The translations under genes were made by a program, and so were the position numbers. The notes below the pieces were generated by a model, which worked only from the letters and a program-made list of their open reading frames with translations, was not told the DNA's origin and made no database searches. A DNA stretch of 64,000 nucleotides from Kitasatospora sp. NBC_00315. Its GTDB lineage: Bacteria; Actinomycetota; Actinomycetes; Streptomycetales; Streptomycetaceae. The stretch spans positions 4,216,001 through 4,280,000 of the forward strand of contig NZ_CP108025.1 in NCBI RefSeq assembly GCF_041435095.1, given 5' to 3'. This document shows, one piece after another, positions 36,981 through 46,033 of this stretch; positions within the stretch are counted from its first letter, which is position 1, and every line of letters starts with the position of its first letter.

Positions 36981-37844
36981 ATGACCCGACGCCGCCCCGT
37001 CCGGCCCGCGAGCGCCGACGATCTGCTGACCGAGCTCGGGCGGCTCACCGCCCAGGCACTGGAGCGGGCCGAGCTGCAGCAGGCCCGGGTGGAGCTGGCC
37101 GAGGCGCTGCAACGCGAGCTGCTCCCCGGCGCGCTGCCCGAACTGCCCGGTCTTCGTCCGGCGGCCCGCTACGCACCCGCCCGGCACGGCCTGGACATCG
37201 GCGGCGACTGGTACGACGGCTTCCGGCTGCCGGACGGCTCGCTGGCGTTCTCGGTCGGCGACGTACAGGGCCACGACGTGGAGGCGGCGGCCTTCATGGG
37301 GCAGGTCCGGGTGGGGCTGCGGGCCGTGGCCGGAGCCGTCACCGACCCGGGAGAGGTGCTGGGGCGGGCCAACGACCTGTTGCTCTCGATGGACTGCACG
37401 CTCTTCGCGACCTGCACGTTCCTCCGATACGACCCGGTGACGGGGGAGCTCGCCGCCGCCCGGGCCGGCCACGTCCCGGCGATCTGGGCCACCGCCGACG
37501 GGCGCTTCGGCACCGCGGAGGACGAAGGCGGCCTGCCGCTGGGCCTGCTGCCCGGCGAGGTCTACCCGGTGACCCGGCGCCGCCTGCCGGTGGCGGGCGC
37601 CTTCGTCCTGCTGACGGACGGCGTGGTCGAGGGACCGTCCTTCCCGATCGAGGCCGGGCTGAAGCAGGTGACCCGGGTGCTCCGGGCCGAGGTGGCCGCC
37701 GGGATCGGCACCGGACGGCCGATGGACCCCGGCGAGCTGGCCGCCGAGATCATCAAGGTGGCGGACCTCACCGGCCACGCGGACGACGCCGCCGTCCTGG
37801 TGCTCTGCCACGACACCCCGCCCGCCCGAGGAGGCGGACGGTGA
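36981..37844 (+). CDS. SpoIIE/PP2C-type serine phosphatase
   Basis: A 287-residue protein. A short helical lead (residues 15-45) runs into a SpoIIE domain with metal-binding IGGDWYDGF and VGDVQGHDVEAAAFMG, then AARAGHVPAIW and LLTDGVVEGP. These phosphatases usually reverse anti-sigma or anti-anti-sigma phosphorylation. No GAF or PAS sensor is fused. GGAGGGG lies 5 nt before ATG. The MASE1 gene downstream could provide a membrane sensor (inference). Confidence 0.9.
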   Translation: MTRRRPVRPASADDLLTELGRLTAQALERAELQQARVELAEALQRELLPGALPELPGLRPAARYAPARHGLDIGGDWYDGFRLPDGSLAFSVGDVQGHDVEAAAFMGQVRVGLRAVAGAVTDPGEVLGRANDLLLSMDCTLFATCTFLRYDPVTGELAAARAGHVPAIWATADGRFGTAEDEGGLPLGLLPGEVYPVTRRRLPVAGAFVLLTDGVVEGPSFPIEAGLKQVTRVLRAEVAAGIGTGRPMDPGELAAEIIKVADLTGHADDAAVLVLCHDTPPARGGGR

Positions 37845-37962
37845 GTGGCACCGCCGGGTGGCCCCCGGGCGGCGACCGGGGCCGGCGGCGGACGCGTGCC
37901 CGGGTGACCCGGCGGCCCGCCCGAGCGTGTCACGCCGGGCACCTGACGGCGGGCGTTGTCTG

Positions 37963-38970
37963 ATGGCCGGTGTGGTGCGAAACGAGGAACTCCGGCGGTT
38001 CACCGGAACAGGTCTCCGGATCCTCGCCGTCGCCGCCGCCTACCTGCTGGTCGGCCGGCTGGGACTGCTGGAGCAGGTGGTGCTCGGGAGCGTGCGGGTC
38101 GCCCCGCTCTGGCCGCCCACCGGCATCGCCGTCAGCTGCCTGCTCCTCATGGGGCTCCGGGTCTGGCCGGGGATCGCCCTCGGAGCCCTGCTCGTCATCG
38201 CGACGATCGGCCCGGTGACCGCGGCCTCGGCCGGCGTCGTCGCCGGGAACACCCTGGCCCCGATCTGTGCCGTGTTGCTGCTGCGGCGGGTGGACTTCCG
38301 GGTGGAGCTGGACCGGTTCAGGGACGGAGCGGCCCTGGTCTTCCTCGGCGCGCTGATCGCGATGCTGCTCAGCGCGACGATGGGCAGCGGCGCGCTCCTG
38401 ATCTCCGGATCGCTGTCGGCGGACAACTTCTGGGGAACGTGGGCGGCCTGGTGGACCGGCGACGCGATGGGGGTGCTCGTGATCACCCCGGTGCTGCTCG
38501 CCGCGCGTACGATCCGGCTGCCCCTGGAGATCAGGCCGGCCCGGTGGCTCGAAGCGACCGCGCTGCTGCTCAGCACCATCGCGGTGGCGCTGATCGGCAG
38601 CCTGAGCACCCTCCACCTGCTGTTCCTGGTCTTCCCGCTGCTGATCTGGGCCGCCCTGCGGTTCGAACTTGCCGGGGCGGCGCCCTGCGTCCTGCTGGTG
38701 TCGGTGATCTCGGTCATGGCGGCCGGCCGGCAGGTCGGGCCGTTCGCCGACCACGACCTGTTCGCGCTGATGGTGACCCTGCAGGCGCTCAACGGGGCGG
38801 CCGCGCTGACCACCCTGCTGCTGGTGGCGGTGGTCGCCGAGCGGCGGAGCACCTACCTGCAGATCGAACGGGCGTGCGTCGCACTGGCCGAGGTGGTGGC
38901 CCGGCTCGCCCCGGGCGACGGTACGTCCGGCCGTCCGCCGAGCGACGGCGGGCGGGGCCACGGCTCCTGA
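37963..38970 (+). CDS. MASE1-domain membrane protein
   Basis: A 335-residue membrane protein with about eight helices matching MASE1 sensor regions: VAPLWPPTGIAVSCLLLMG and FWGTWAAWWTGDAMGVLVITP are typical. Normally MASE1 is joined to a kinase, GGDEF or phosphatase output, but here only ~40 residues follow the last helix. It lies 118 nt after the SpoIIE phosphatase gene, so the two may act as a split sensor/output pair. The ligand is unknown. Confidence 0.85.
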   Translation: MAGVVRNEELRRFTGTGLRILAVAAAYLLVGRLGLLEQVVLGSVRVAPLWPPTGIAVSCLLLMGLRVWPGIALGALLVIATIGPVTAASAGVVAGNTLAPICAVLLLRRVDFRVELDRFRDGAALVFLGALIAMLLSATMGSGALLISGSLSADNFWGTWAAWWTGDAMGVLVITPVLLAARTIRLPLEIRPARWLEATALLLSTIAVALIGSLSTLHLLFLVFPLLIWAALRFELAGAAPCVLLVSVISVMAAGRQVGPFADHDLFALMVTLQALNGAAALTTLLLVAVVAERRSTYLQIERACVALAEVVARLAPGDGTSGRPPSDGGRGHGS

Positions 38971-39015
38971 CCGGCCGGCCGGGCCGCCGCGGCCGGGCCC
39001 GGCGCCGCCCGGCCG

Positions 39016-40353
39016 CTACCAGGCGGCCGGCTCCGGACGGGGCTCCGGCAGGAACAGCCCCAGCAGCAGTGCCACCGGCGGGACGGCGCAGAGCACCACC
39101 AGCACGCCGCGCGGCCCCTGGGCGTCCGCCACCAGGCCGAGCAGCGGGGCGATCAGGCCGCCGACGCTGACGGCCAGGCCGAGGGTGACCCCGGCGGCGG
39201 TGCCGGGGCGGGTGGGCAGGTAGTCCTGGCCGAGTTTGACCAGGACCGCGAACGGCAGGTTCAGCGCGACGCCGGTGAGCACGGCGAACACCAGGGGCAG
39301 GCGGGCGCCGGGCATCAGCAGCAGGCCGGCCAGCATCGGCAGCGCCAGCGCCCCGCCGAGCTGCACGGTACGGACCATCCCGATCCGGTCGGCGATCCGC
39401 CCGCCGAGCAGGGTGCCGGCCACGCCACCCGCCAGGAAGCAGGTCAGGGCGGCGCCGGCCAGGCCCCGGGAGGCGTGCAGCTGCCGGATCCAGTACAGCT
39501 CGATGAAGGTGTTCAGGCCGAAGAAGGCCATCGAGCGCACCACCTCCACACAGGTCAGCACCGCGAACGGCCGCCACCGGTCGCGTCCCGTCCGTGCCCC
39601 GGCCCCGGCGGCGGCCGGATCCTGGCGGCGCCGGTGCCGCAGCAGGACGAAGGCCATCAGCACGGCCGGCGGCACGAACAGCACGGTGGCGCCCACGCCC
39701 CAGGCGATCAGCGCGGGGGTGGCCAGCACCGGGGCGAGGAAGAACCCGACCGAGCCGCCCGCCGCGAAGACGCTCATCGCCGCCGTGCTGTCGCCCACCG
39801 CCTCCCGGGCCGCCCGGCCGGCGGCCGGGTGGAACATGGCCACCCCGAGCCCGGAGAGCAGGATCAGGCACCACACGGCGGCGTACGAGGGGACCAGTCC
39901 CGACAGTCCGAGCCCGATCCCCGCGATCCCCACACCGGCGCCGGCGAGCCAGCCCACCCGGAGCCGGTCCACCGCGATGCCGATGAACGGCTGCGGGATC
40001 GAGCTGCCCAGCGTGGCGGCCAGGGTGAGCCCGGAGGCGGCGACGTAGCCGTAGTGCCGGTCCAGCACGAAGTACGGGACGGTCGCCGGCACCAGCCCCT
40101 GGTAGAGGTCGTCGACGGCATGGGCGATGCCCCACAGGCGCATCCGCTGCCAGGACGAGGCCGGGACGGGGACGCTGACGGGGGCGGCGGGCAGGACCGG
40201 GGCGGCGGCGCGCGGTGCGGTGCCCGGTCGGCCGGGATCGGGTCGGCCGGGATCGGGTCGTCCGGGATCGGGTCGAGTGGGATCGGGTCGAGTGGGACCG
40301 GGGCGGGGCGGATCGGGGCGTGCGGGATCGGCTGGATCGAGCGTCTGGGTCAT
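39016..40353 (-). CDS. MFS efflux transporter (fosmidomycin-resistance-like)
   Basis: A 445-residue, 12-helix major-facilitator protein. The helix 2-3 loop has IGIAVDRLRVG (motif A variant). The first ~65 residues are a Pro/Asp/Arg repeat (PDPGR x several) encoded by a 15-bp minisatellite and should be cytoplasmic. It resembles Fsr/UhpT-like exporters. It is divergent from the AraC gene 54 bp away, which probably controls it. Confidence 0.88.
   Translation of the reverse strand: MTQTLDPADPARPDPPRPGPTRPDPTRPDPGRPDPGRPDPGRPGTAPRAAAPVLPAAPVSVPVPASSWQRMRLWGIAHAVDDLYQGLVPATVPYFVLDRHYGYVAASGLTLAATLGSSIPQPFIGIAVDRLRVGWLAGAGVGIAGIGLGLSGLVPSYAAVWCLILLSGLGVAMFHPAAGRAAREAVGDSTAAMSVFAAGGSVGFFLAPVLATPALIAWGVGATVLFVPPAVLMAFVLLRHRRRQDPAAAGAGARTGRDRWRPFAVLTCVEVVRSMAFFGLNTFIELYWIRQLHASRGLAGAALTCFLAGGVAGTLLGGRIADRIGMVRTVQLGGALALPMLAGLLLMPGARLPLVFAVLTGVALNLPFAVLVKLGQDYLPTRPGTAAGVTLGLAVSVGGLIAPLLGLVADAQGPRGVLVVLCAVPPVALLLGLFLPEPRPEPAAW
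40226..40330. repeat. 15-bp in-frame minisatellite in the MFS gene 5' end
   Basis: Seven head-to-tail 15-bp units of the form GGTCGxxxGGGATCG, the last two degenerate. On the minus strand they encode repeats of five residues (R-P-D-P-G/T) in the MFS N-terminal tail. Copy-number change would not shift the frame. Confidence 0.88.
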
Positions 40354-40407
40354 GGCTTCAGCCTGGCGAGCGCCCGGACCTGCGGGCTACCGGTACTCTG
40401 CCAAGTT

Positions 40408-41202
40408 ATGCCGCAGACCCGCCAACCTGCCGCCGTCCGGCGCCACCACCTGGACGGCCCCACCAACGTGGAGCTGGCCCACCGGGAGTGCATCGACTGG
40501 CACGACCACACGGTGCACCAGCTGATCCACCCCAGCCGGGGCGTGCTCCAGGTGTCCACCGCGATGGGTGCCTGGGCGGTCCCTCCGCACCGCGCGGTCT
40601 GGATCCCGGCCGGCGTCCCGCACTCCCACCGCGCGCACGGCGTCACCCGGATGCGCACGCTCGTCTTCAACCGGTCGGTCGACCCACTGAGCGTCGACCG
40701 GCCCACCGTCCTCGCCGTGACGCCCCTGCTGCGCGAGGTGATCGTCGCTCTGACCGACGAGGGGCCGGGGCCGGCCCTGACGCCGCAGCAGTGCCGCAAC
40801 CTCGAAGCCGTCGCCCTCGACCAGCTCCGCCGGGTGGACGCCCTGCCGCTGCACCTGCCGGCCCCGGCCGACGACCGGCTGCGCGCCCTCGCCGCGCTGC
40901 TGCACGCCGACCCCGCCGACCCGCGCACCCTGGCCGGGTTCGGCGTGGCCGTCGGTGCGAGCGAGCGCACCCTCAGCCGGTTGTTCCGCCGGGAGACCGG
41001 TATGGGATTCCCGCAGTGGCGCACCCAGTTGCGCCTGCACCACTCGCTGACGCTGCTGGCCGCCGGAGCCTCGGTCACCACCGTCTCCACCGCCTGCGGC
41101 TACGGCAATCCGAGCGCCTTCATCGAGGCCTTCCGGCACGCCTTCGGCACCACACCCGGCCGTTACCGCAACGGCACCGGCCCCGCGCCGGACGCCACCT
41201 GA
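40408..41202 (+). CDS. AraC-family transcriptional regulator
   Basis: A 264-residue regulator. The N-terminal cupin reads HRECIDWHDHTVHQLIH and WIPAGVPHSHRAHG, and the C-terminal double helix-turn-helix reads GVAVGASERTLSRLFRRETG and VSTACGYGNPSAFIEAFRHAFGTTPG. The cupin His cluster suggests a small-molecule or metal effector. The ATG at 40408 lies close to a possible -10, so it may be leaderless. It is divergent from the MFS exporter. Confidence 0.92.
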   Translation: MPQTRQPAAVRRHHLDGPTNVELAHRECIDWHDHTVHQLIHPSRGVLQVSTAMGAWAVPPHRAVWIPAGVPHSHRAHGVTRMRTLVFNRSVDPLSVDRPTVLAVTPLLREVIVALTDEGPGPALTPQQCRNLEAVALDQLRRVDALPLHLPAPADDRLRALAALLHADPADPRTLAGFGVAVGASERTLSRLFRRETGMGFPQWRTQLRLHHSLTLLAAGASVTTVSTACGYGNPSAFIEAFRHAFGTTPGRYRNGTGPAPDAT

Positions 41203-41273
41203 GCCGGCGCCGCCGCGTGCCGCACGGCCCGCCGCGCCCGGCGGGCCGGCCGTCCGGCCGATAGCCTGGAGCG

Positions 41274-41915
41274 GTGACTTTCGAAGGCTGGCAGGACGAG
41301 GCGCTGGAGTTCTACGAGCGCCTGGAGGCCGACAACTCCAAGGCCTTCTGGGCCGAACACAAGGAGCTGTACGAGCGCGCGGTGCGTGAGCCGATGGCAC
41401 TGCTGCTGGACCGGCTGGAGCCGGAGTTCGGGCCCGGCAGGATCTTCCGTCCGAACCGGGACGTCCGGTTCAGCGCCGACAAGGCCCCGTACAAGACCCA
41501 CGTCGGCGGTTACCTGGAGAGTGGCGGCTACATCCAGCTGTCCGCCGACGGGCTCGCCTGCGGGCAGGGCATGTACCACCTCGCCGCGGACCAGCTGGAG
41601 CGCTACCGCGCCGCGGTGGCCGAGGACGTCACGGGGGCCGAGCTGGAGCGGGTGGTCGACCGGGTCGGCCGGGCCGGGCGGGTGGTCTCCGGCCGGGACC
41701 GGCTGAAGACCACTCCGCGCGGCTACCCCAGGGACCACCCGCGGATCGAGCTGTTGCGCAACAAGGGCCTGGTCGCCTGGCAGGAGTGGGAGCCCGCCGA
41801 CTGGCTCGGGACGGCAGCGGCCCTCGGGCGGATCACCACCTTCCTGCGCGCCGCGCAGCCCCTGAAGGACTGGCTGGACGGCCACGTCGGGCCCAGCGCG
41901 CTCCCGTCGCGCTGA
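41274..41915 (+). CDS. DUF2461 family protein
   Basis: A 213-residue DUF2461 protein. The conserved opening is ALEFYERLEADNSKAFWAEH, then FRPNRDVRFSADKAPYKTHVG and a C-terminal LLRNKGLVAWQEWE. It has no recognised catalytic residues. The start is GTG. It marks the left boundary of the carrier-protein cluster. Confidence 0.9.
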   Translation: MTFEGWQDEALEFYERLEADNSKAFWAEHKELYERAVREPMALLLDRLEPEFGPGRIFRPNRDVRFSADKAPYKTHVGGYLESGGYIQLSADGLACGQGMYHLAADQLERYRAAVAEDVTGAELERVVDRVGRAGRVVSGRDRLKTTPRGYPRDHPRIELLRNKGLVAWQEWEPADWLGTAAALGRITTFLRAAQPLKDWLDGHVGPSALPSR

Positions 41916-41993
41916 ACCGCTCCCGCCGGGTGCGGCGGGCGGCGCGGGGCCGCCCGCCGCGGTCGTCGGGCGGCGGTTGTCAGGCGGCGGTCG

Positions 41994-43235
41994 TCACCCG
42001 GCGGCCGCCGGGTGCGGGTGGCCGTCCAGACCGGCCGGATCCTGGCCCAGACCGGTCGGCGCCAGCCAGTCGAAGGGCTGGTAGACCGCCGCTCCCAGGC
42101 CCAGGCCCTCGGCGACCTGTTCCCGCAGCCGGTTGGTGGTGAAGCCGCCGATGACGTTCATCTGCGCGTCCCGGTACAGCCGCTCCACCTCGTGGCCGCT
42201 GGTCACGCCGGCCGCGCCGTGGATCTGCACCGCACGCGCGACGACCTCGACGGCCATCTCGGTGGCGTAGATCTTCAGCATGGCGATCAGCGCGCGGGCC
42301 GAGCGGCCCGCGGCGCGCTCCCGCGCCGCCCGTTGGGCCAGCAGCCTGGTCGCGTCGATCTGGGCCCTGGACTCGGCGAGTTGGGCCTGCACGCCCTCCA
42401 TGTGCGCCAGCGGGCGGCCGAAGGAGATCCGCTCCTGGGCGTGCCGTACCGCGGCGGCCAGGGCGGCCTCGGCGACGCCGATGCCGGCGAACGAGTTCTT
42501 CAGCCAGCCCCACGCCATGCTCTCGCTGAGTTCCTCGATCGGCACGGGGACCACGTCGTCCTCGCCGAGGGGGGTGTCCGAGAAGACGATGCCGCCCCAG
42601 GGCATGCCCCGCAGTCCCATGTGCGGGACCTCGTAGCGGCGGACGGTGCTCTGGAGCAGGTCCACGAAGGCGAGGCACCACTCGGGGCCGTCGTCCCCCG
42701 GGCCCCGCTCCCGCCGGGCGAGCACCACGGCCAGGTCGGCGTCGGGCGCGTTGGTGATCCTCGCCTTCTCGCCGCGGATGACGAAGCCGCCGCCGGGCGC
42801 GCCGGCGGGGCGCACCGTGGCGCGCAGGGTGCCGGAGTCGCTGCCCGCGGTGGTCTCGGCCACGGCGAAGCAGGCCAGTCGCTCCCCGGAGAGCAGCGGC
42901 TCCAGCAGGCGTTCGCGCGCGGACGGCGAGCCGTAGGTGGCGATCACCTTGGCGCACAGCAGCGCTGACACGGTCACCGACCAGTACGTGCCCGGGCAGG
43001 CCCGGGCCAGGGCCTCCATCGCCTCGCTCTGGGTGAGCGGGTCGGCGCCGGTGCCGCCCAGCTCCGGCGGGTGGAACAGCCGCAGGTAGCCGCTGTCGAC
43101 GATCTCCTGCCAGTTCTCGCGCGGTATCCGGCCGGTTGCGTCGGTCTCGGCCGCCCGGGCGGCGATGCCCGGGAAGGTCAGGGGGGTTCGGGAGTCGAGT
43201 CGGTCGCCGTTCATGTCGGTCTGCGTCCTCACCAT
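41994..43235 (-). CDS. Acyl-CoA-dehydrogenase-like flavoprotein (second of pair)
   Basis: A 413-residue ACAD-fold protein. The flavin/CoA motifs CFAVAETTAGSDSGTLRATV and GWLKNSFAGIGVAEAAL are intact, and the helix RISFGRPLAHMEGVQAQLA is typical. At the usual catalytic-Glu position (YEGT) it reads VIGGFTTN, so the general base is missing. The ATG at 43235 overlaps the previous stop (TGATG), coupling it to its paralogue. It probably oxidises or hydroxylates a cluster intermediate, maybe as a heteromer with the partner. It is not ordinary beta-oxidation (inference). Confidence 0.82.
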   Translation of the reverse strand: MVRTQTDMNGDRLDSRTPLTFPGIAARAAETDATGRIPRENWQEIVDSGYLRLFHPPELGGTGADPLTQSEAMEALARACPGTYWSVTVSALLCAKVIATYGSPSARERLLEPLLSGERLACFAVAETTAGSDSGTLRATVRPAGAPGGGFVIRGEKARITNAPDADLAVVLARRERGPGDDGPEWCLAFVDLLQSTVRRYEVPHMGLRGMPWGGIVFSDTPLGEDDVVPVPIEELSESMAWGWLKNSFAGIGVAEAALAAAVRHAQERISFGRPLAHMEGVQAQLAESRAQIDATRLLAQRAARERAAGRSARALIAMLKIYATEMAVEVVARAVQIHGAAGVTSGHEVERLYRDAQMNVIGGFTTNRLREQVAEGLGLGAAVYQPFDWLAPTGLGQDPAGLDGHPHPAAAG

Positions 43236-44413
43236 CAGCCGAGTTCCAACAGGGAAGCCGCGATCACCGGTCGCAGCACGTCGGTGCCGCCGCCGGTCCC
43301 GGAGAAGAACAGCGCGTCGCGGTGCGCCCGTTCGATCAGGTGGTCACCGGTCAGGGCGAGCGGCCCGGACAGGCGCGCGGCGCCCGCGGTGACCGTCCGC
43401 GCGGCGGCCGCGACGAACAGCCGCGCGGCGGCGGCGTCCTGGTGCCGGGGCGTGTTGCCGGTGTCGAACTGCCCGGCCGCCCGGTACAGCAGCCCGGCGG
43501 CCAGCTCGCACTGCGTGGTCAGGTCCGCGAGGGTGAAGCGGGCGGACTGGTCGTGGGTCACGGGCCGGCCGAAGCGGTGCTGCGCCCGGGCGTCGTCGAG
43601 GGCGTCCCTGGTCAGCGCGCGGATCAGGCCCAGCCAGGGCGCGCTGGAGAAGACCCAGTCCAGTGCCGTCAACAGCGGCTCCACCTCGGTCGCGGCGCCG
43701 GCCACGGAGCCCAGCACGTCCTGCGCCGGGACCTGGCAGTCGCTCAGCACCAGCCGGCCCCAGGGGCAGGTGCGCATCGCCGCCGGGCCGGCCTCGCGGA
43801 CCAGCAGCCCCGGGGTGGCGCGGTCCAGTACGAACGCCGTCCGGTCGCCGTTCCCGTGTGCGGCGACGACCAGGAAGTGATGGGCGACGGGAGCCCCGGC
43901 GACCAGGTCCAGTTCGCCGTCGAGCACCCAGCCGCCCCGGCCGCCCGCCGCCGGGCGGGCCGTGACGGTGGGCGCGAGGGCCACGCCCTGGGTCTGGCGC
44001 AGTGACACCGCGCCGATCCAGTCGCCGGAGGCCATCCGGGGCAGGTAGTGCTGCTGCTGCCGGGGGGTGCCGAAGGCCCGCAGGGGCACGGTGGCGAGCA
44101 CCGCGTGCACGCCGACCGCGAGCGCGAGGCCCGGGTCGCGGGCGCCCTCGCCGAGCCCTTCCAGCAGGGCGAAGGTCCGGGTGGCGGACAGGCCGCCGCC
44201 GCCCAGCTCACGGGGCACCAGCGGCCCGGCCAGGCTCGGCCCGAGCAGGCCGCGGGCCAGCTCGCCGAAGAGGGCCGGATCCCAGCGGCCCTCCCGGTCG
44301 CGCTCGGCGGCGCTCGGCCGGGCCAGCCGGTCTGCGAGTTTCCGTGCCTGCTCGGTCGGGCCCGGCCCGCTGCCGTCGTCACCGAGCTGGCCGAAGGAAT
44401 TGAAGATATCCAT
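43235..44413 (-). CDS. Acyl-CoA-dehydrogenase-like flavoprotein (first of pair)
   Basis: A 392-residue divergent ACAD-fold protein. ACAD landmarks are weaker: GLLGPSLAGPLVPRELGGGG, WIGAVSLRQTQG instead of the usual TEP/G-S-D flavin motif, QHRFGRPVTHDQSARFTLAD, and a C-terminal FFSGTGGGTDVLRP where the catalytic Glu is replaced by Ser. AGGGG lies 7 nt before ATG. It shares the 434-nt divergent promoter region with the carrier operon and is translationally coupled to the second ACAD. Confidence 0.78.
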   Translation of the reverse strand: MDIFNSFGQLGDDGSGPGPTEQARKLADRLARPSAAERDREGRWDPALFGELARGLLGPSLAGPLVPRELGGGGLSATRTFALLEGLGEGARDPGLALAVGVHAVLATVPLRAFGTPRQQQHYLPRMASGDWIGAVSLRQTQGVALAPTVTARPAAGGRGGWVLDGELDLVAGAPVAHHFLVVAAHGNGDRTAFVLDRATPGLLVREAGPAAMRTCPWGRLVLSDCQVPAQDVLGSVAGAATEVEPLLTALDWVFSSAPWLGLIRALTRDALDDARAQHRFGRPVTHDQSARFTLADLTTQCELAAGLLYRAAGQFDTGNTPRHQDAAAARLFVAAAARTVTAGAARLSGPLALTGDHLIERAHRDALFFSGTGGGTDVLRPVIAASLLELG

Positions 44414-44847
44414 GCAGATCCCCTCTCTCTCCTCTTTCCACGGGTTTTCCGGCGGGTAGTGGAACGCGCCTGCGCGGAATAGCCCTCTTGATATCGGAGT
44501 GTGCGAAGAACTCTTGGAAAACCGGGCCGGAACTCCCCGGGAAGGCGGCCCCGGTCACCGTATCCGCCGATCAGGTGCTCCTGGTGGGGGCGCCGGACAA
44601 CTTGTCGGCAGTGGCACAGAGAATTTGAAATCCCCATCCGTCATAACGCCCCGTGACAGTCCTTGACAAAGCTCTGACACGGGATTCATTGCCCCTGTGC
44701 GGCCGGATCGACCACCATATTCATCAACGCGCCCCACATCGCCCAGCCTTCGCCGGGATCACTCCTTCCGCGTCGGCCGGCGAGAAATCAGTGAGAGCCC
44801 GGGTCGGCCAAAAGGTGAATCCGGCTCCGGAACTAGGAGGGAACGCA
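44414..44847. promoter_or_regulatory. Divergent control region of the carrier-protein cluster
   Basis: 434 nt between the two ACAD genes and the HMGL gene, less GC-rich than its surroundings. Three TGACA direct repeats (44654, 44664, 44675) are spaced 10 and 11 bp, one helical turn, as expected for an OmpR- or SARP-type activator. The middle copy is also TTGACA (44663-44668), a possible -35. Candidate target of the cluster's OmpR-like regulator at 56895-57656. Confidence 0.5.
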
Positions 44848-46002
44848 ATGGCAGTAGCAGAGCAGGAGGACGGCACCCCTTCGGGGCTGCCGCACCTGTC
44901 CGACGCGACCCTGCGGGACTCGGCCCACATGGCCGGCGTGGAGTTCGGCCCCGAGGACGCCGCCCGCATCGCCGACCTGTTGGTGCGCACCGGCATCGAC
45001 CTGGTCGAGGTGGGGATGATCTCCGGCCCCTCGTCCAAGGACGCCGATCTCATCCTCGCCACCCACGAGCAGGTGAGCCCCGAACGCAGCATGAGCCTGG
45101 TCATGGTGCGCGACCGCCAGCAGGTGGCGAAGGCGCTGGCGGAGGCCGCGAGACTGGGCGTCCGGCACGTGATGTTCTCGATCCCGACCTCCGAGCAGCA
45201 CGCCGTCCTGAAGCTGGGCACGCCCAGCCTCAAGTACCTCAACACGCTCGCCCGGTCGGCGATCGCCCAGGCCAAGGAGCTCGGCTTCCACGTCACGTTC
45301 AGCGGCGAGGACGGCGCCCGCACCCCGAAGGAGCGGCTCGTCCCCTACGTCGAGGCGGGCTTCGAGGCCGGCGCGGACCGGTTCCGGCTCGCCGAGACGG
45401 TCGCCTACCTGTCGCCGTGGCAGATGGAGAAGGTGATCGGCGACCTCACCGCGATCGACGGCTCCGAGATCGAGATCCACTCGCACAACATGCTGGGCAT
45501 GGCGGTGGCCAACTCGCTCGCCGCCGTCCGGGCGGGGGCGCAGTGGATCTCCGCCACGGTGGGCGGCATCGGCGAGCGTGGCGGCAACGCCCCGCTGGCG
45601 GAGCTGCTGACCTCGCTGCGCGTCATCCACGGCGACACCCGCTTCGACCTGACCCACCTCACCGAGCTGAGCCGGCTCGCCCTGCGCGGTTCGCAGCTCG
45701 GTGAGGCCTTCCAGTCCGGGCCGACCGGCCCGCACGCCTTCGCCTACGAGCTGCCCGGCCAGCTCATCCACCCCGAGGCCTACGAGACGCTGCCCGCGGA
45801 GCTGGTCGGCAACACCCGCGAGCTGCGGGTGCGGACCCGCCTGACGCCGGCCCTGGTCTCCTGGGCGCTCGAGGAGTCCGGCGTCGTCGTCGACGCCGAG
45901 GCCTTCACCCCCTGGCTCGTCGAGGAGCAGGAGCGCACCGGGCGCCCGCTGCTCGACCGGGACGCGATCCGCAAGGCCGCCGTCGATTTCCGCTCGCTCT
46001 GA
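44848..46002 (+). CDS. HMGL-family acyltransferase (homocitrate/isopropylmalate-synthase-like)
   Basis: A 384-residue TIM-barrel enzyme. The metal and substrate motifs are SDATLRDSAHMAGV (in place of DxTLRDGxQ), IEIHSHNMLGMAVANSL (HxH) and GGIGERGGNAPLAELL. It should condense an acyl-CoA with a 2-oxo acid, as LysS does to start the alpha-aminoadipate route. The C-terminal regulatory domain of LeuA is absent. GGAGGG precedes the ATG at 44848. It is the first gene of the carrier operon. No dedicated aconitase or dehydrogenase follows, so the product may not be homocitrate. Confidence 0.82.
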   Translation: MAVAEQEDGTPSGLPHLSDATLRDSAHMAGVEFGPEDAARIADLLVRTGIDLVEVGMISGPSSKDADLILATHEQVSPERSMSLVMVRDRQQVAKALAEAARLGVRHVMFSIPTSEQHAVLKLGTPSLKYLNTLARSAIAQAKELGFHVTFSGEDGARTPKERLVPYVEAGFEAGADRFRLAETVAYLSPWQMEKVIGDLTAIDGSEIEIHSHNMLGMAVANSLAAVRAGAQWISATVGGIGERGGNAPLAELLTSLRVIHGDTRFDLTHLTELSRLALRGSQLGEAFQSGPTGPHAFAYELPGQLIHPEAYETLPAELVGNTRELRVRTRLTPALVSWALEESGVVVDAEAFTPWLVEEQERTGRPLLDRDAIRKAAVDFRSL

Positions 46003-46033
46003 CCACCGACCCACACGACTTCGGAGGACGACC

